Below, in pieces: positions 35,892 through 44,713 of a DNA stretch of 64,000 bases. This DNA is from an uncultured Ruminococcus sp. (GTDB lineage: Bacteria; Bacillota; Clostridia; Oscillospirales; Ruminococcaceae). A model generated the notes under the pieces. The model had not been told where the DNA came from. It ran no database searches and saw only the letters and a list, made by a program, of their open reading frames with translations. Each line of letters opens with the position of its first letter. Positions within the stretch are counted from its first letter, which is position 1. Where the stretch lies: positions 62,001-126,000 of the forward strand of contig CAJTYV010000002.1 in NCBI GenBank assembly GCA_910584195.1, read 5' to 3'. The translations under genes were made by a program, and so were the position numbers.

Positions 35892-37082
35892 TCACCACTT
35901 TTTCCTGATCTCAGCCTCAGCGCCGCCTTTATCAAAGCGCAGCGTCACAGTTTGTCCCTCCGATATATCAGCAGAACTTCTCACCAGTTCCTCTCCGCTG
36001 TATACGAGAGAATATCCGCGCGCCATTACTTTCAGCGGACTCAGGCTTTCAAGACGCGCCGCAGTTTCTGAAAGACGTGCGTCATATTTTTCAATGATTC
36101 TTATTGCTGCTGTATCAGCACGGCTTTTAAGAACGCTAATCTTTTCTTCCGACAGCTTCAATTTACTTTCGGGAGAACACGCCGCAAGCTTTGCAGATAA
36201 CGCTGTGAATTCGGAGAAACGTTTTTCCCATAACGTATCAAACGCTTTATGACAGCGATTTTCATATGAAACTACATTGTCCGCCAACTGACGAATGTCC
36301 GGAGCCGCAAGTTCTGCCGCAGCTGATGGAGTAGGCGCACGCAAATCCGCCGTCAGATCAGCTATAGTGAAATCCACTTCATGCCCCACAGCGGAAATTA
36401 TAGGAACTTTACAGCCGTATATGGCTCTCGCCACCGCTTCAGTATTAAATACGGACAAATCCTCGGATGAACCGCCGCCCCTGCCCACAATTATAACATC
36501 GCATCCTGCCTTCTCAGCTTTAAGGATACCGCCGCAAATCGACATCGGTGCAGACTCTCCCTGAACTATCGCATTAACGGCATAAAGCTCGCAAAGCGGA
36601 TAACGTCTTGTTAAAACGTTTATGATGTCTCTTACCGCCGCTCCGCTCAAAGAAGTTACCGCACCTATTTTTTTCGGCATATAAGGGAGAGGACGTTTAT
36701 GCTCCGAGGCAAAGATACCCTCGGCGGCAAGCTTTTTTTTCAACTGCTCAAGTGCAAGACCTTCTTTGCCGGCGCCCTCAGGAATAATATCAGTAGCGTA
36801 AAGCTGATATGCGCCGTCTCGCTCGTATACGGAAATACTTCCCGATACTACCGCTTCCATGCCGTCCTCCGGCTGAAATTTCAAACGCGTCGCCGCCGAA
36901 GCGAACATCACCGCCTTAATCGAACTTTCATTATCTTTTAATGTAAAATAACAATGACCGCTTTTGTAATGGCAAATAAAATTTGAAATTTCACCTTTAA
37001 CCATGATGCCCTGCAAAACTCTGTCGCCTTTTAGTTTGGAAGCAATATATTTATTGACTTGAGTTACCGTTATTACAGGCAT
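35892..37082 (-). CDS. xseA: Exodeoxyribonuclease VII large subunit
   Basis: 396 aa. The N-terminal OB fold (MPVITVTQVNKYIASKLKGDRVLQGIMVKGEISNF) precedes the catalytic core with GAVTSLSGAAVRDIINVLTRR, IIVGRGGGSSEDLSVFN and SAVGHEVDFTIADLTADLRAPTPS. A coiled-coil region follows. It degrades single-stranded DNA. It overlaps the Kae1-like gene by 10 bp. Confidence 0.96.
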   Translation of the reverse strand: MPVITVTQVNKYIASKLKGDRVLQGIMVKGEISNFICHYKSGHCYFTLKDNESSIKAVMFASAATRLKFQPEDGMEAVVSGSISVYERDGAYQLYATDIIPEGAGKEGLALEQLKKKLAAEGIFASEHKRPLPYMPKKIGAVTSLSGAAVRDIINVLTRRYPLCELYAVNAIVQGESAPMSICGGILKAEKAGCDVIIVGRGGGSSEDLSVFNTEAVARAIYGCKVPIISAVGHEVDFTIADLTADLRAPTPSAAAELAAPDIRQLADNVVSYENRCHKAFDTLWEKRFSEFTALSAKLAACSPESKLKLSEEKISVLKSRADTAAIRIIEKYDARLSETAARLESLSPLKVMARGYSLVYSGEELVRSSADISEGQTVTLRFDKGGAEAEIRKKW

Positions 37083-38026
37083 TTTTCTTCACTCCATTTC
37101 AGATAAGCGAATATTGCCGTTCCTGCCGCATTATCACAGGAATACCGAGGTTCCGCAAAAACAGCCTCTTTGTATTGGGAAATAATTTTATCGCGTATAA
37201 ACTTGTCCGACATAACTCCGCCTGCATAAACAAGAGGAAGTCTGCCGCACTTTTCAATGGCATATGCAGTCATGGCAATGATCGTCCCGGCAATAAAATC
37301 AAGGCAGTACGCCGCAATATTCTCACGTGATTCTCCCTGTTCAAGCATTGTACGGCATTGATTTTCAACACCGGAAAGACAGCAGTTTCCGTTCTTTAAT
37401 ACGGGTTTTATTTTCATATGCTTCTCCGCATTTGCTGCCAGCCTTTCAAGTTCCGAGCCGCATGGAAATTTCAGTCCGAGCATCAGACCTACGCGGTCTA
37501 CAGCCTGTCCGCCGTTTAAATCAAGAGAAGAACATATCTCCGTAACATTCAGAATATTTTTCTTATCAGGTCTGCACATAAGGCAATCCGTAGTTCCGCC
37601 GCTGACGTGAAAAGCCACAAACGGCTGTTTTACATAATCAAGTTTATCCGCCGAAAAAAGCGCCGCCAAAATATGTCCTATCTGATGCGAAGTCGTGTAC
37701 AAAGGAATGTTCTCAACAGCCGAAAAGCATCTTGCAAAACCCTCTCCGCATAAAAAGCACGGCATATACGAACCTTCAAGATTTCTTGGACGTGCCGACG
37801 CTGAAACCGCCGAAAATTTACTGAATTCCTCAGATGAAAAAAGTTCCTCAATAACATCGGGCAGCTGCTTTGTATGTTGAAACACCGCATCGCTCTGACG
37901 AAGTCCCAACGCTCCCTCTTTTACGGGAAGAAGCTTTTTGCTTTGTACTATTCTGTTTTCATCACTAATATATACAGCCGCAGAGGTTGTATAATTGCTT
38001 GTATCAATGCCAAGAAACTCAGACAT
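37073..38026 (-). CDS. TsaD/Kae1-like ASKHA-domain protein (paralogue, not the t6A enzyme)
   Basis: 317 aa. It begins FLGIDTSNYTTSAAV and keeps the metal-binding HQIGH (HxxxH), FHVSGGTTD and YAGGVMSD segments of the Kae1/TsaD family. The family motif around AxGPGLxGSLxVG is replaced by SARPRNLEGSYMPCFLCGEGFA. This marks a distinct Clostridial subgroup rather than canonical TsaD, which makes the t6A tRNA modification. I chose ATG 38026 over 38116 because it matches family N-termini and overlaps nusB by only 8 bp. It takes the place that folD has between nusB and xseA in B. subtilis. Its function is unknown. Confidence 0.8.
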   Translation of the reverse strand: MSEFLGIDTSNYTTSAAVYISDENRIVQSKKLLPVKEGALGLRQSDAVFQHTKQLPDVIEELFSSEEFSKFSAVSASARPRNLEGSYMPCFLCGEGFARCFSAVENIPLYTTSHQIGHILAALFSADKLDYVKQPFVAFHVSGGTTDCLMCRPDKKNILNVTEICSSLDLNGGQAVDRVGLMLGLKFPCGSELERLAANAEKHMKIKPVLKNGNCCLSGVENQCRTMLEQGESRENIAAYCLDFIAGTIIAMTAYAIEKCGRLPLVYAGGVMSDKFIRDKIISQYKEAVFAEPRYSCDNAAGTAIFAYLKWSEEKCL

Positions 38027-38432
38027 TTTCCGAATTCCTTGCTCTGTCGCGTGAAAATGCGCCCAGTACGCCGTTAATAAAATTAACGTCCTCACGATAA
38101 GCATACGTTCCTGCAAGTTTTATAGCTTCGCTTATTGCCGCATTATCGGGAGTTTTATCATCGTACAGGCACTCGTAAATAGCGATCCTGAGCACTGCAT
38201 GATTTAGCTTTGAGATCCTCGCAAGCCTGCGCGACTTGCTGTAGCTTTCAATGATTTCATCAAGCTCTGTACTGTGAGCGAGCGTACCGTCAACAATAGC
38301 TTTCACTTCATCGTTGACGGTGATCTCCTCTATCTCTTCGGCAATGCCGTAAAGCTCTTCAATATCATCACTGCGGAGAAGCTGTTCAAAAACCAGCTTG
38401 AACGCACTGTCTCTAACTTCACTTCTTGTCAT
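38019..38432 (-). CDS. nusB: Transcription antitermination factor NusB
   Basis: 137 aa, all-helical RNA-binding protein of rRNA antitermination. TRSEVRDSAFKLVFEQLL and the C-terminal LNHAVLRIAIYECLYDDKTPDNAAISEAIKLAGTYAYREDVNFINGVLGAF are typical. It lies 18 bp downstream of the asp23-like gene, as in B. subtilis (yqhY-nusB). Confidence 0.96.
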   Translation of the reverse strand: MTRSEVRDSAFKLVFEQLLRSDDIEELYGIAEEIEEITVNDEVKAIVDGTLAHSTELDEIIESYSKSRRLARISKLNHAVLRIAIYECLYDDKTPDNAAISEAIKLAGTYAYREDVNFINGVLGAFSRDRARNSENV

Positions 38433-38450
38433 TTTGTTTTCTCCTAATCT

Positions 38451-38783
38451 TTAAAATACAACGCCGCTTACAGAAACGTTTACCCTTGCAACTGCAACTC
38501 CCGTCATTGACTGAACACTTTCCTTAACTGCCGCCTGAACCTCCTGAGCAACAGCCGCAGCTTTAACGCCATTTTTAACTTTTATTTTTACATTCAAAGC
38601 CGCAACATCTCCCATCATTGAGACGGTTATCGGACCGTTGTTTCTAAGCTTGCTCAGCTTATTTACTTCTCCGAACAAACTTGCTACCCCCTCAACATCG
38701 AGAGCGGCAAGCCTTGCAACAGTTATAATAACGTCCTCAGAGATCTTAAGAGATCCTCCTGCCGCTTCCTTAGAGCTTTCCAT
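38451..38783 (-). CDS. Asp23/Gls24-family protein (YqhY-like)
   Basis: 110 aa. ISEDVIITVARLAALDVEGVASL and the repeat-like VNVKIKVKNGVKAAAVAQEVQAAVKESVQSMTG are the Asp23 signature. Its relative YqhY affects acetyl-CoA carboxylase control and cell envelope homeostasis in B. subtilis. Strong GGAGG before ATG 38783. It is the first gene of the nusB-to-dtd run, with its own promoter at 38972-39000. Confidence 0.92.
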   Translation of the reverse strand: MESSKEAAGGSLKISEDVIITVARLAALDVEGVASLFGEVNKLSKLRNNGPITVSMMGDVAALNVKIKVKNGVKAAAVAQEVQAAVKESVQSMTGVAVARVNVSVSGVVF

Positions 38784-38814
38784 TTTATACCTCCTAACCG
38801 CTTATTTGCCGGTT

Positions 38815-38925
38815 TTCAAAATTCTGCTTTCAACAAGCAAACAGCTTATGACAATAAGCCTGATTCAAACTCACGCTTCGTCTGAATCTAAAGATGTATA
38901 TCGTCTAAGAAACGAACACATCATT
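38815..38925. repeat. Structured intergenic repeat, copy A
   Basis: It shares with copies at 51978 and 60210 the core CTGCTTTCAACAAGCA (a CTGCTT / AAGCAG-like stem). This is followed by a second hairpin (GCTTATGACAATAAGC) and a third (GATTCA...TGAATC), then AAAGATGT and CGTCTAAGA. Copy B keeps the same order but with different stem bases. On the minus strand it lies in the predicted leader of the asp23-nusB operon, downstream of its promoter. Confidence 0.65.
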
Positions 38926-38971
38926 TGTATTTATATTTTAACTTAACATTCAATTAAAAACCTACTTTTAT

Positions 38972-39000
38972 ATTATACCAAATAATTTACAACTTTTCAA
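38972..39000 (-). promoter_or_regulatory. Sigma-A promoter of the asp23-nusB operon
   Basis: Minus strand: -35 TTGAAA (38995-39000), 17-bp spacer, -10 TATAAT (38972-38977). It abuts the spoIIIAH stop codon and makes a leader of about 180 nt that contains repeat copy A. Confidence 0.75.
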
Positions 39001-39573
39001 CTATTTTACTTCAAAAATTCTGATATTTTCTGCGGAAACGTTTGTTTCGCCTAAAATGATCTCTTTTACAGACGCTGCCTGAGCTTTATCAAGACCTTCG
39101 GTTTTTATCACTACCTTAGCCGACTCACCGTCTAGATAAGCAACACAATCTTCAAATCCCTGCGCTTTTACCAAAGATTCTATTGTCCCCTCGGATTCAA
39201 TAAGCTTCGAAACTTCCACGGCATCAAGAGCATTGACAACCATTTCATCCTCTGTCAGATCACCGCCTCCGATTATCGTTTGCAGAGTTTGTACAGCTTC
39301 GTCACGATTATTCATTTTATCAAGGCGCGCTTGTGCGAAATAATCAGCCGATGCCGGCTCTGCGGAATCCTTTTCCATATCTGCTCCGGCATTAACAAAT
39401 TCTGTTTCACCGTAATTGACAGTGTCGCCCATTTCAGCTACCTCTACAGACTCTCCGTCTTTTGAAAGCTTGGGTGCGGAAACGTAGTTTATGTAAACTG
39501 CTACTCCAAGCATAAGCGTCAGACAAGTCATGATTATCTGTTTTTTTCCAATAATTATTGTTGGCTTTTTCAT
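39001..39573 (-). CDS. spoIIIAH: Stage III sporulation protein AH-like
   Basis: 190 aa with one membrane helix (about 13-30) and an extracellular YscJ-like domain (ending AASVKEILGETNVSAENIRIFEV) that forms a ring with SpoIIQ in the engulfment channel. An acidic linker (about 35-75) joins them. It is the last gene of the spoIIIA operon, 12 bp after spoIIIAG. Confidence 0.9.
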   Translation of the reverse strand: MKKPTIIIGKKQIIMTCLTLMLGVAVYINYVSAPKLSKDGESVEVAEMGDTVNYGETEFVNAGADMEKDSAEPASADYFAQARLDKMNNRDEAVQTLQTIIGGGDLTEDEMVVNALDAVEVSKLIESEGTIESLVKAQGFEDCVAYLDGESAKVVIKTEGLDKAQAASVKEIILGETNVSAENIRIFEVK

Positions 39574-39585
39574 AGTAAAAACTCC

Positions 39586-40104
39586 TTATTTCATAATAGT
39601 TACGTAAATATCAGCTGTTGGTATGTCAAGAGCCGCTGCTGCCGCTTTATAAATCCGCTCTTCAACCACGGGACTTTTGCAGCCTGTGCATACGATAACC
39701 GCTCCTGTGATCTTCGGTACTTCAACTGTTTCTATCAGCGGCTCACGGCTGCTGCTTCCTCCGATCAAAACATATTTTTCTTCTTCTTCGGTTTTATTTT
39801 CTGATTCCGACCTCTTTTCCTCGGAAACATAGACATATCTTTCTCCGGAACCAATCGTAAGATATACCTCCACCTCACCTGCCCCTTCAATTTTTTCCAG
39901 AAAGACTCTTAATCTTTCTTCAGTCTGACTGCAATAATCCTGTGCGAAATCTGTCTGCGGCTTTTCGCAGGAATTTTTGATTTCTTTTTTGTCTGCCGAA
40001 AAAGATGACAGCATTATCAGAATAATCCCCGCAGTAACCAATACCGCAACTGCTGCCGCATTTTTTTTATTTCTTATAATGTTCCTGATTTTTTCAGACA
40101 GCAC
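39586..40104 (-). CDS. spoIIIAG: Stage III sporulation protein AG
   Basis: 172 aa with one membrane helix (about 15-32) and a ring-building domain; EERLRVFLEKIEGAGEVEVYLTI and TGAVIVCTGCKSPVVEERIYKAAAAALDIPTADIYVTIMK are the SpoIIIAG signature. It builds the large ring of the feeding channel. It overlaps spoIIIAF by 11 bp. Confidence 0.92.
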   Translation of the reverse strand: MLSEKIRNIIRNKKNAAAVAVLVTAGIILIMLSSFSADKKEIKNSCEKPQTDFAQDYCSQTEERLRVFLEKIEGAGEVEVYLTIGSGERYVYVSEEKRSESENKTEEEEKYVLIGGSSSREPLIETVEVPKITGAVIVCTGCKSPVVEERIYKAAAAALDIPTADIYVTIMK

Positions 40105-40555
40105 CTTTTATTACCTCCGTTTCAACACCGAGACAGCTTTTGATTATAAGAGCGGCGCTTTCATAGTCCTCCGCTGTGACCGTCACACTACTAATAGATA
40201 TGCTGTAATCAGCCGAAATATTAACATCTGTGACTATTGAAACATAATTTATTCCGGCGGCCGTCAGCTGCTGACCGAGTACAGCCGAAATATTAGCTTC
40301 AGTCTCAGCTTTCAAAGCTTCGGAATACGGATCGCCGGGATACTCCGCTTCTATAAGTTCAAAGTCTGATATGTCAGGCATTGTAAAATTGACAAATCCC
40401 TGTGCAAACGGAGCTATCATCACAAAAGCAAGGAGAAGATCAAGTATAGACACAACCTGATTTTTAAGCTTTGAAGCTGAAACAATACTTCCTATAACGC
40501 ATCTTGCAGCAGATACTGCACATACCGCCATAACGGCAGATTTTATACCGTCCAT
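40094..40555 (-). CDS. spoIIIAF: Stage III sporulation protein AF
   Basis: 153 aa. An N-terminal membrane segment (about 30-48) precedes a ring-building-motif domain (VSIVTDVNISADYSISISSVTVTAEDYESAALIIKSCLGVETEVI). ATG 40555 has CGGAGGAA upstream; the longer frame to 40687 would cover an intergenic stretch and is rejected. It is 77 bp after spoIIIAE. Confidence 0.85.
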   Translation of the reverse strand: MDGIKSAVMAVCAVSAARCVIGSIVSASKLKNQVVSILDLLLAFVMIAPFAQGFVNFTMPDISDFELIEAEYPGDPYSEALKAETEANISAVLGQQLTAAGINYVSIVTDVNISADYSISISSVTVTAEDYESAALIIKSCLGVETEVIKGAV

Positions 40556-40632
40556 ATCAATTCCTCCGAAATTATCTATTGCAATTAGAATCATTAATCC
40601 GCCGTATATATAATAATACTTAGAACTTATTC

Positions 40633-41709
40633 TTAAAATGTTTTCATTAATATAGCAGAACAAAGTATGAATATGACAGAATAGCATATCAAAACGCTCT
40701 GCGCTATTGCAAAACCGCTGTCTATGGATTTAAGCAGCTTGGACATTGCCTCTTCCGAAAACACGTCAGCTACGGCTTTGCCTATCCACATTACGCCTCT
40801 GTATACGCAAAGCTCCAGTATTCCCGGAAGAAGCAGCATAACAACACCAATTATACCCGCTGCTCCTACTGTTCCTCCTATTATCTCAAAACTTCCTTTT
40901 ACCGTGGAATATGCGTCAGATACCGCGCCTCCGACAATGGGTATAAATCCTGATACAAGCATTTTGGCTGTTTTCGCCGCCGCTCCGTCCGCCTTGCTCG
41001 CAATGGTACATTTTAAAGTTACAAAACCGGAAAAAAGAGTCATGGTTATGGAAATTCCCCACGTTACGGTTTTTTTCAACAGATTTACAAGACTGTCAAG
41101 CGACGTGCTTGGAAACACGCTGCCTGTTACTCCTAATGCCGCTGTTACTCCCAATATGGGAAGAAGATAGCTCTCCGACAATTTAACTATAATTTCCGAA
41201 GCGCCCAAAAGCAGCATATGGCATACTCCTGCCGTGGTGAAGCCTCCGCATGCTATCGAAACTGCTGAAAGTATGGGAACAAAAACAAGTATAAAGCTTC
41301 CCGTAATCTGAATTGTTCTCAGAACTTCGCCATACACATTCATAAGCTGCGGAACAATTACCGTTACTGCCGCCATAACGCAAACCATGCCATATATGTC
41401 GCCCGAACCTTTTACTGCCGACCTTGTAACCGACCCAAAAACGATTACAAGAAAAATGCTTGACAATATCCTCATGGGCGCTGCAAGACGTGCAGAAAGC
41501 TCTCCCCAAAGTCTGTCCCACAAAGCCTCAAATGACAATCCATCCATATCCGCCGAATTAAAGTCAATGTCATAATCTGCAAGAAGACCGTCAAGCTCCT
41601 CTGTTATTTCAGCCCCATAATCCTCGTATTCCTCAGCGTTAGCCGCAAATACTGAGATACATGAAAAAACTAAGAAAAACGATAAAACCAATACTATAAT
41701 TTTCCGCAT
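40633..41709 (-). CDS. spoIIIAE: Stage III sporulation protein AE
   Basis: 358 aa with a signal-like N-terminus (to about residue 25) and some eight membrane helices. FVPILSAVSIACGGFTTAGVCHMLLLGASE and SDAYSTVKGSFEIIGGTVGAAGIIGV are characteristic. It is the central membrane component of the mother cell-forespore channel. It follows spoIIIAD by 7 bp. Confidence 0.94.
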   Translation of the reverse strand: MRKIIVLVLSFFLVFSCISVFAANAEEYEDYGAEITEELDGLLADYDIDFNSADMDGLSFEALWDRLWGELSARLAAPMRILSSIFLVIVFGSVTRSAVKGSGDIYGMVCVMAAVTVIVPQLMNVYGEVLRTIQITGSFILVFVPILSAVSIACGGFTTAGVCHMLLLGASEIIVKLSESYLLPILGVTAALGVTGSVFPSTSLDSLVNLLKKTVTWGISITMTLFSGFVTLKCTIASKADGAAAKTAKMLVSGFIPIVGGAVSDAYSTVKGSFEIIGGTVGAAGIIGVVMLLLPGILELCVYRGVMWIGKAVADVFSEEAMSKLLKSIDSGFAIAQSVLICYSVIFILCSAILMKTF

Positions 41710-41716
41710 ATTTCAC

Positions 41717-42106
41717 CTATAGCAGACTGCTGATCTGTTCCAATATCGCCTTTACAAGAGGCAAACTTATGAAAGTCACAGCGCCGCGCCCCCAAAGTTC
41801 CGCTGCCGAAGCGATAGCGGCTTCACCGCTGTCACGACAAAGTTCCGAAGTTATCTGAGTTATCATACATATTGACGCCGCTTTGAAAATCAAAGCAAGA
41901 TAGCTTTCCGAAATTCCTGCCGATGTGAAAATATCACGTACTTCTTCCATCATCGGAGCTGCAAAGGCCGCAAAACTGCCCATGACTGCTGTACAGGCAG
42001 CAATCGCAAGCAGCATTGATTGCTCACGGCAATGCTGCCTCAAAAGTACCGACAAAATCGCTGAACACAGGCAAAAAGCCGCGGTAATAAGGCATCTGTC
42101 CGTCAT
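41717..42106 (-). CDS. spoIIIAD: Stage III sporulation protein AD
   Basis: 129-aa membrane protein with three to four helices; ISESYLALIFKAASICMITQITSELCRDSGEAAIASAAELWGR is the family signature. It overlaps spoIIIAC by 4 bp. Confidence 0.93.
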   Translation of the reverse strand: MTDRCLITAAFCLCSAILSVLLRQHCREQSMLLAIAACTAVMGSFAAFAAPMMEEVRDIFTSAGISESYLALIFKAASICMITQITSELCRDSGEAAIASAAELWGRGAVTFISLPLVKAILEQISSLL

Positions 42107-42297
42107 AAGCCGAACACCGTTTTCACAGTTTCAAAAAGTCCGCCAATTTCCTCTACTATTATAACAAGCACTACTATAAGACCCGCAAGTGTTGTCATCA
42201 TAGCTTGTTCTTCACGCTCCGCCCGTTTAAGAACAAGATTAAGTACAGCAACTATTATGCCTGTCCCCGCTATTTTAAATATTAAATCAATATCCAT
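42103..42297 (-). CDS. spoIIIAC: Stage III sporulation protein AC
   Basis: 64 aa with two membrane helices; IDLIFKIAGTGIIVAVLNLVLKRAEREEQAMMTTLAGLIVVL is typical. It lies 12 bp after spoIIIAB and overlaps spoIIIAD by 4 bp. Confidence 0.95.
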   Translation of the reverse strand: MDIDLIFKIAGTGIIVAVLNLVLKRAEREEQAMMTTLAGLIVVLVIIVEEIGGLFETVKTVFGL

Positions 42298-42309
42298 TTC
42301 GTCACCCCG

Positions 42310-42816
42310 CTACAGCACAAGTATTCCTGCCATAACACCGAAAAGAAGTCCGGCAACCCGATACAGCCGTCCTTTTTTTACTAAAGCATCCCGTCTCATT
42401 CCTGATACATCTTCAAGTTCTGACATTAAGCTATGAATTTCAGAAAGCTGCGCATTCTTATCGCTTTTGCCAAGCATTCCGCCGAAACGATAAAGTAATT
42501 CTTTTTCTTCTTTTCCGATATTCTGCTCACTGTCAAGAGCACAGTTCCACAGTCTATGAAAATCCTCTCCGGCTATGTAGTAATTTGGCAGAAGCTGAAG
42601 AAAACCAAGGCATTTTAACTCTGAATCTTTTTTCAAGTCTCTGCAAACACTGTACACATCCTCGCATCGGCTGCCAATAAGAAACGCTGCCCGCTGCAAA
42701 AGATGTCCAACTGCTCCGCAGGATTTTCGTTCATCACGAAGTCTGTCTGCCAGTGAAAAACCTATTACAGCGCCCACAGCCGTAAATATCAGCGCCGCCG
42801 CAACTCTAAATATCAT
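42310..42816 (-). CDS. spoIIIAB: Stage III sporulation protein AB
   Basis: 168 aa with an N-terminal and a C-terminal membrane helix (about 5-22 and 150-168) and a GspF-like helical middle (LLYRFGGMLGKSDKNAQLSEIHSLMSELED). It overlaps spoIIIAA by 11 bp. Confidence 0.92.
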   Translation of the reverse strand: MIFRVAAALIFTAVGAVIGFSLADRLRDERKSCGAVGHLLQRAAFLIGSRCEDVYSVCRDLKKDSELKCLGFLQLLPNYYIAGEDFHRLWNCALDSEQNIGKEEKELLYRFGGMLGKSDKNAQLSEIHSLMSELEDVSGMRRDALVKKGRLYRVAGLLFGVMAGILVL

Positions 42817-43732
42817 TGTTCAGCCTCCTTATCTCTCTGATTTTTCCGGGATTATTTCCTCCATCTAAAATTACGGCATATCCAAATGCGTCGGTTTTCA
42901 AAAGCGTTTTCATAACAGATCTGTTTTGCAGATCCTGAAAGCTTGTACCGTGTACTGTCGCACAAAACTTCACACCGCATCCCAAATTCTCTATTATAGC
43001 CGATGCATCCTCTTCTGTGGAAATTTCATCGCAGAAAATAAAATCTGGAGACAAAGTTCGTACAGCCGATACTATACCTTTAGCTCTGCTGCATCCTGTC
43101 AGAATGTTTGTAAGCATACCTACATCGTTTTCTATGATTCCTCCGTTTGTACAGGCTATCTCATTACGTTCATCAACTAATACAGCCTTGTGCATATTTC
43201 CGACTGTCCGACACAAATCACGTAAAATAGTTGTTTTACCTGAATTAACACCTCCGCATATAACTATTCCCTGACAGCTTTGAGAAACCAGCTTGTACAC
43301 CTCGTCAGCGCACCCCTGAATATTCCTTGAAATGCGAAAATTAAGTCCCGTTATATCCGTCATACAACCCTCGGAATTAAAACTTCCCGAGAGTCCTACA
43401 CGCACCCCTTTTCTAAGTACGAAAACTCCATCCCTGAGCTGACGAGTACAGCTATGAATGGAATAATGCGACAATGAATCGACTATTGAAGATATATCGG
43501 TAGGCATAACCGTGACTGCCGACATATTTCGCGGATTTGCAGTAAGTCCGGAATTAGTAAGATACATTATTTTATCAGGAAAAACCATTGCTGCCGCTCT
43601 TCCTGAATTCAGACGAAGCTCGCTTACCGACTGCCTTTCAAATTGCCTTACAGATAAATACGCCGAACGGATACCGGCAGTAAGATACTCGGCTATTACT
43701 TCATAACTTGTACTATCTGTCAATTCAACCAC
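42806..43732 (-). CDS. spoIIIAA: Stage III sporulation protein AA (ATPase)
   Basis: 308-aa secretion-type ATPase. Walker A GGVNSGKTTILRDL and the segment VDERNEIACTNGG...LSPDFIFCDEIS (Walker B) are present. It powers the SpoIIIA-SpoIIQ complex from the mother cell side. The start is uncertain: GTG 43732 lies right behind AAAGGG, and TTG 43723 would give better spacing (8 nt). It is the first gene of the operon behind a sigma-E-like promoter. Confidence 0.93.
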   Translation of the reverse strand: MVELTDSTSYEVIAEYLTAGIRSAYLSVRQFERQSVSELRLNSGRAAAMVFPDKIMYLTNSGLTANPRNMSAVTVMPTDISSIVDSLSHYSIHSCTRQLRDGVFVLRKGVRVGLSGSFNSEGCMTDITGLNFRISRNIQGCADEVYKLVSQSCQGIVICGGVNSGKTTILRDLCRTVGNMHKAVLVDERNEIACTNGGIIENDVGMLTNILTGCSRAKGIVSAVRTLSPDFIFCDEISTEEDASAIIENLGCGVKFCATVHGTSFQDLQNRSVMKTLLKTDAFGYAVILDGGNNPGKIREIRRLNNDI

Positions 43733-43744
43733 CCCTTTCCATAA

Positions 43745-43774
43745 ATCATATGCACAATATTACAGCATTATGAC
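43745..43774 (-). promoter_or_regulatory. Sigma-E-like promoter of the spoIIIA operon
   Basis: Minus strand: GTCATAAT (43767-43774), 14-bp spacer, CATATGAT (43745-43752). The B. subtilis sigma-E consensus is close to GTCATATT and CATACAAT with 13-15 bp between. spoIIIA is a known sigma-E operon, so mother-cell timing appears conserved. Confidence 0.65.
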
Positions 43775-43775
43775 A

Positions 43776-43804
43776 TAAAAAAACAGCCCACAAAAGTGAG
43801 CTGT
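43776..43804 (-). terminator. Rho-independent terminator of the sugar ABC operon
   Basis: Minus strand: ACAGCTCAC-TTTT-GTGGGCTGT (9 bp, one G-U) is followed by TTTTTTTATG. It also separates the operon from the spoIIIA promoter 2 bp away. Confidence 0.9.
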
Positions 43805-43816
43805 AATTTTTGGAAA

Positions 43817-44713
43817 TTATTCCTTTACACCACCGAGCGCAACACCGGCAATAATAAATCTTGAAAGAAGAACATATGCGAGAATAATAGGTAAAATCGA
43901 AAGTGCAATTGCAAGATAAATCAAACCGAGATCTTTAACCTTATCCGAAGCCTGAAGAGCAGATACCATCATAGGAAGCGTCTTTTTCTTCATATCAACG
44001 TTAATAAGGATCATATTCGGCGTATAGAAGTTATTCCAGCTTGCGATGAAAGCAAATATAGCCTGAACGGCAATAGCAGGTTTCATCATGGGAATAGCGA
44101 TTGAAACAAAAGTTCTGAACTCTCCGCATCCGTCAATACGAGCTGCTTCAACAATATCAAGCGGGAACGACGACTTCATGTATGATCGCATAAAGTAAAC
44201 GACCGCAGGCGCTGCAACAGCAGGAACAATAAGAGGCCAGTATGTATTTGTCAGACCAATGTCAGCCATAAATGCTACGAAACCAGCTGATGTTACCTGA
44301 ACAGGAACCATCATTACAAGGAGAATAACCGTATAAGAAATTTCCTTGATCTTAAAATCATAAACATGAATACCATAAGCTGTCATTGCAGAGAAAAATA
44401 CCGTAAGAAATGTTGAAAAAACTGTAATAAACAAGCTGTTTTTATAACCATGAAACGCGTTATAAGCAAGCTTTAAGTTCTGGTTCGTTGATAGCGACTT
44501 AAAATTCTCAACGAGATGAGAACCGGGAATAAAACTGATACTGTTAGCAACTTCTGAATGCTGTCGTGTAGCGTTAATAATAAGAATATAAATCGGAAGC
44601 AAACAGATAATTGTTAAAATGAGAAACCATATAAACAGTATTGTGGATTTAAGCCTAATCTTGAAAGAATAGTTGTCCTTAGGTTCTCCGTAAACTGATT
44701 TCATTTTACTCAT
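43817..44713 (-). CDS. CUT1 carbohydrate ABC transporter permease (MalG-type)
   Basis: 298 aa with six membrane helices. The cytoplasmic EAA loop EAARIDGCGEFRTFVSIAIPMMKP contacts the ATPase. It pairs with the upstream permease (4-bp overlap) and the solute-binding protein. No ATPase gene is in the operon, so a shared MsmK-like ATPase elsewhere is expected. The sugar cannot be deduced. Confidence 0.93.
   Translation of the reverse strand: MSKMKSVYGEPKDNYSFKIRLKSTILFIWFLILTIICLLPIYILIINATRQHSEVANSISFIPGSHLVENFKSLSTNQNLKLAYNAFHGYKNSLFITVFSTFLTVFFSAMTAYGIHVYDFKIKEISYTVILLVMMVPVQVTSAGFVAFMADIGLTNTYWPLIVPAVAAPAVVYFMRSYMKSSFPLDIVEAARIDGCGEFRTFVSIAIPMMKPAIAVQAIFAFIASWNNFYTPNMILINVDMKKKTLPMMVSALQASDKVKDLGLIYLAIALSILPIILAYVLLSRFIIAGVALGGVKE

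Noticed and set aside
40556..40687. 44-residue N-terminal extension of SpoIIIAF
   Set aside because: The ATG at 40555 has a strong ribosome binding site, and the extension does not look like the family.
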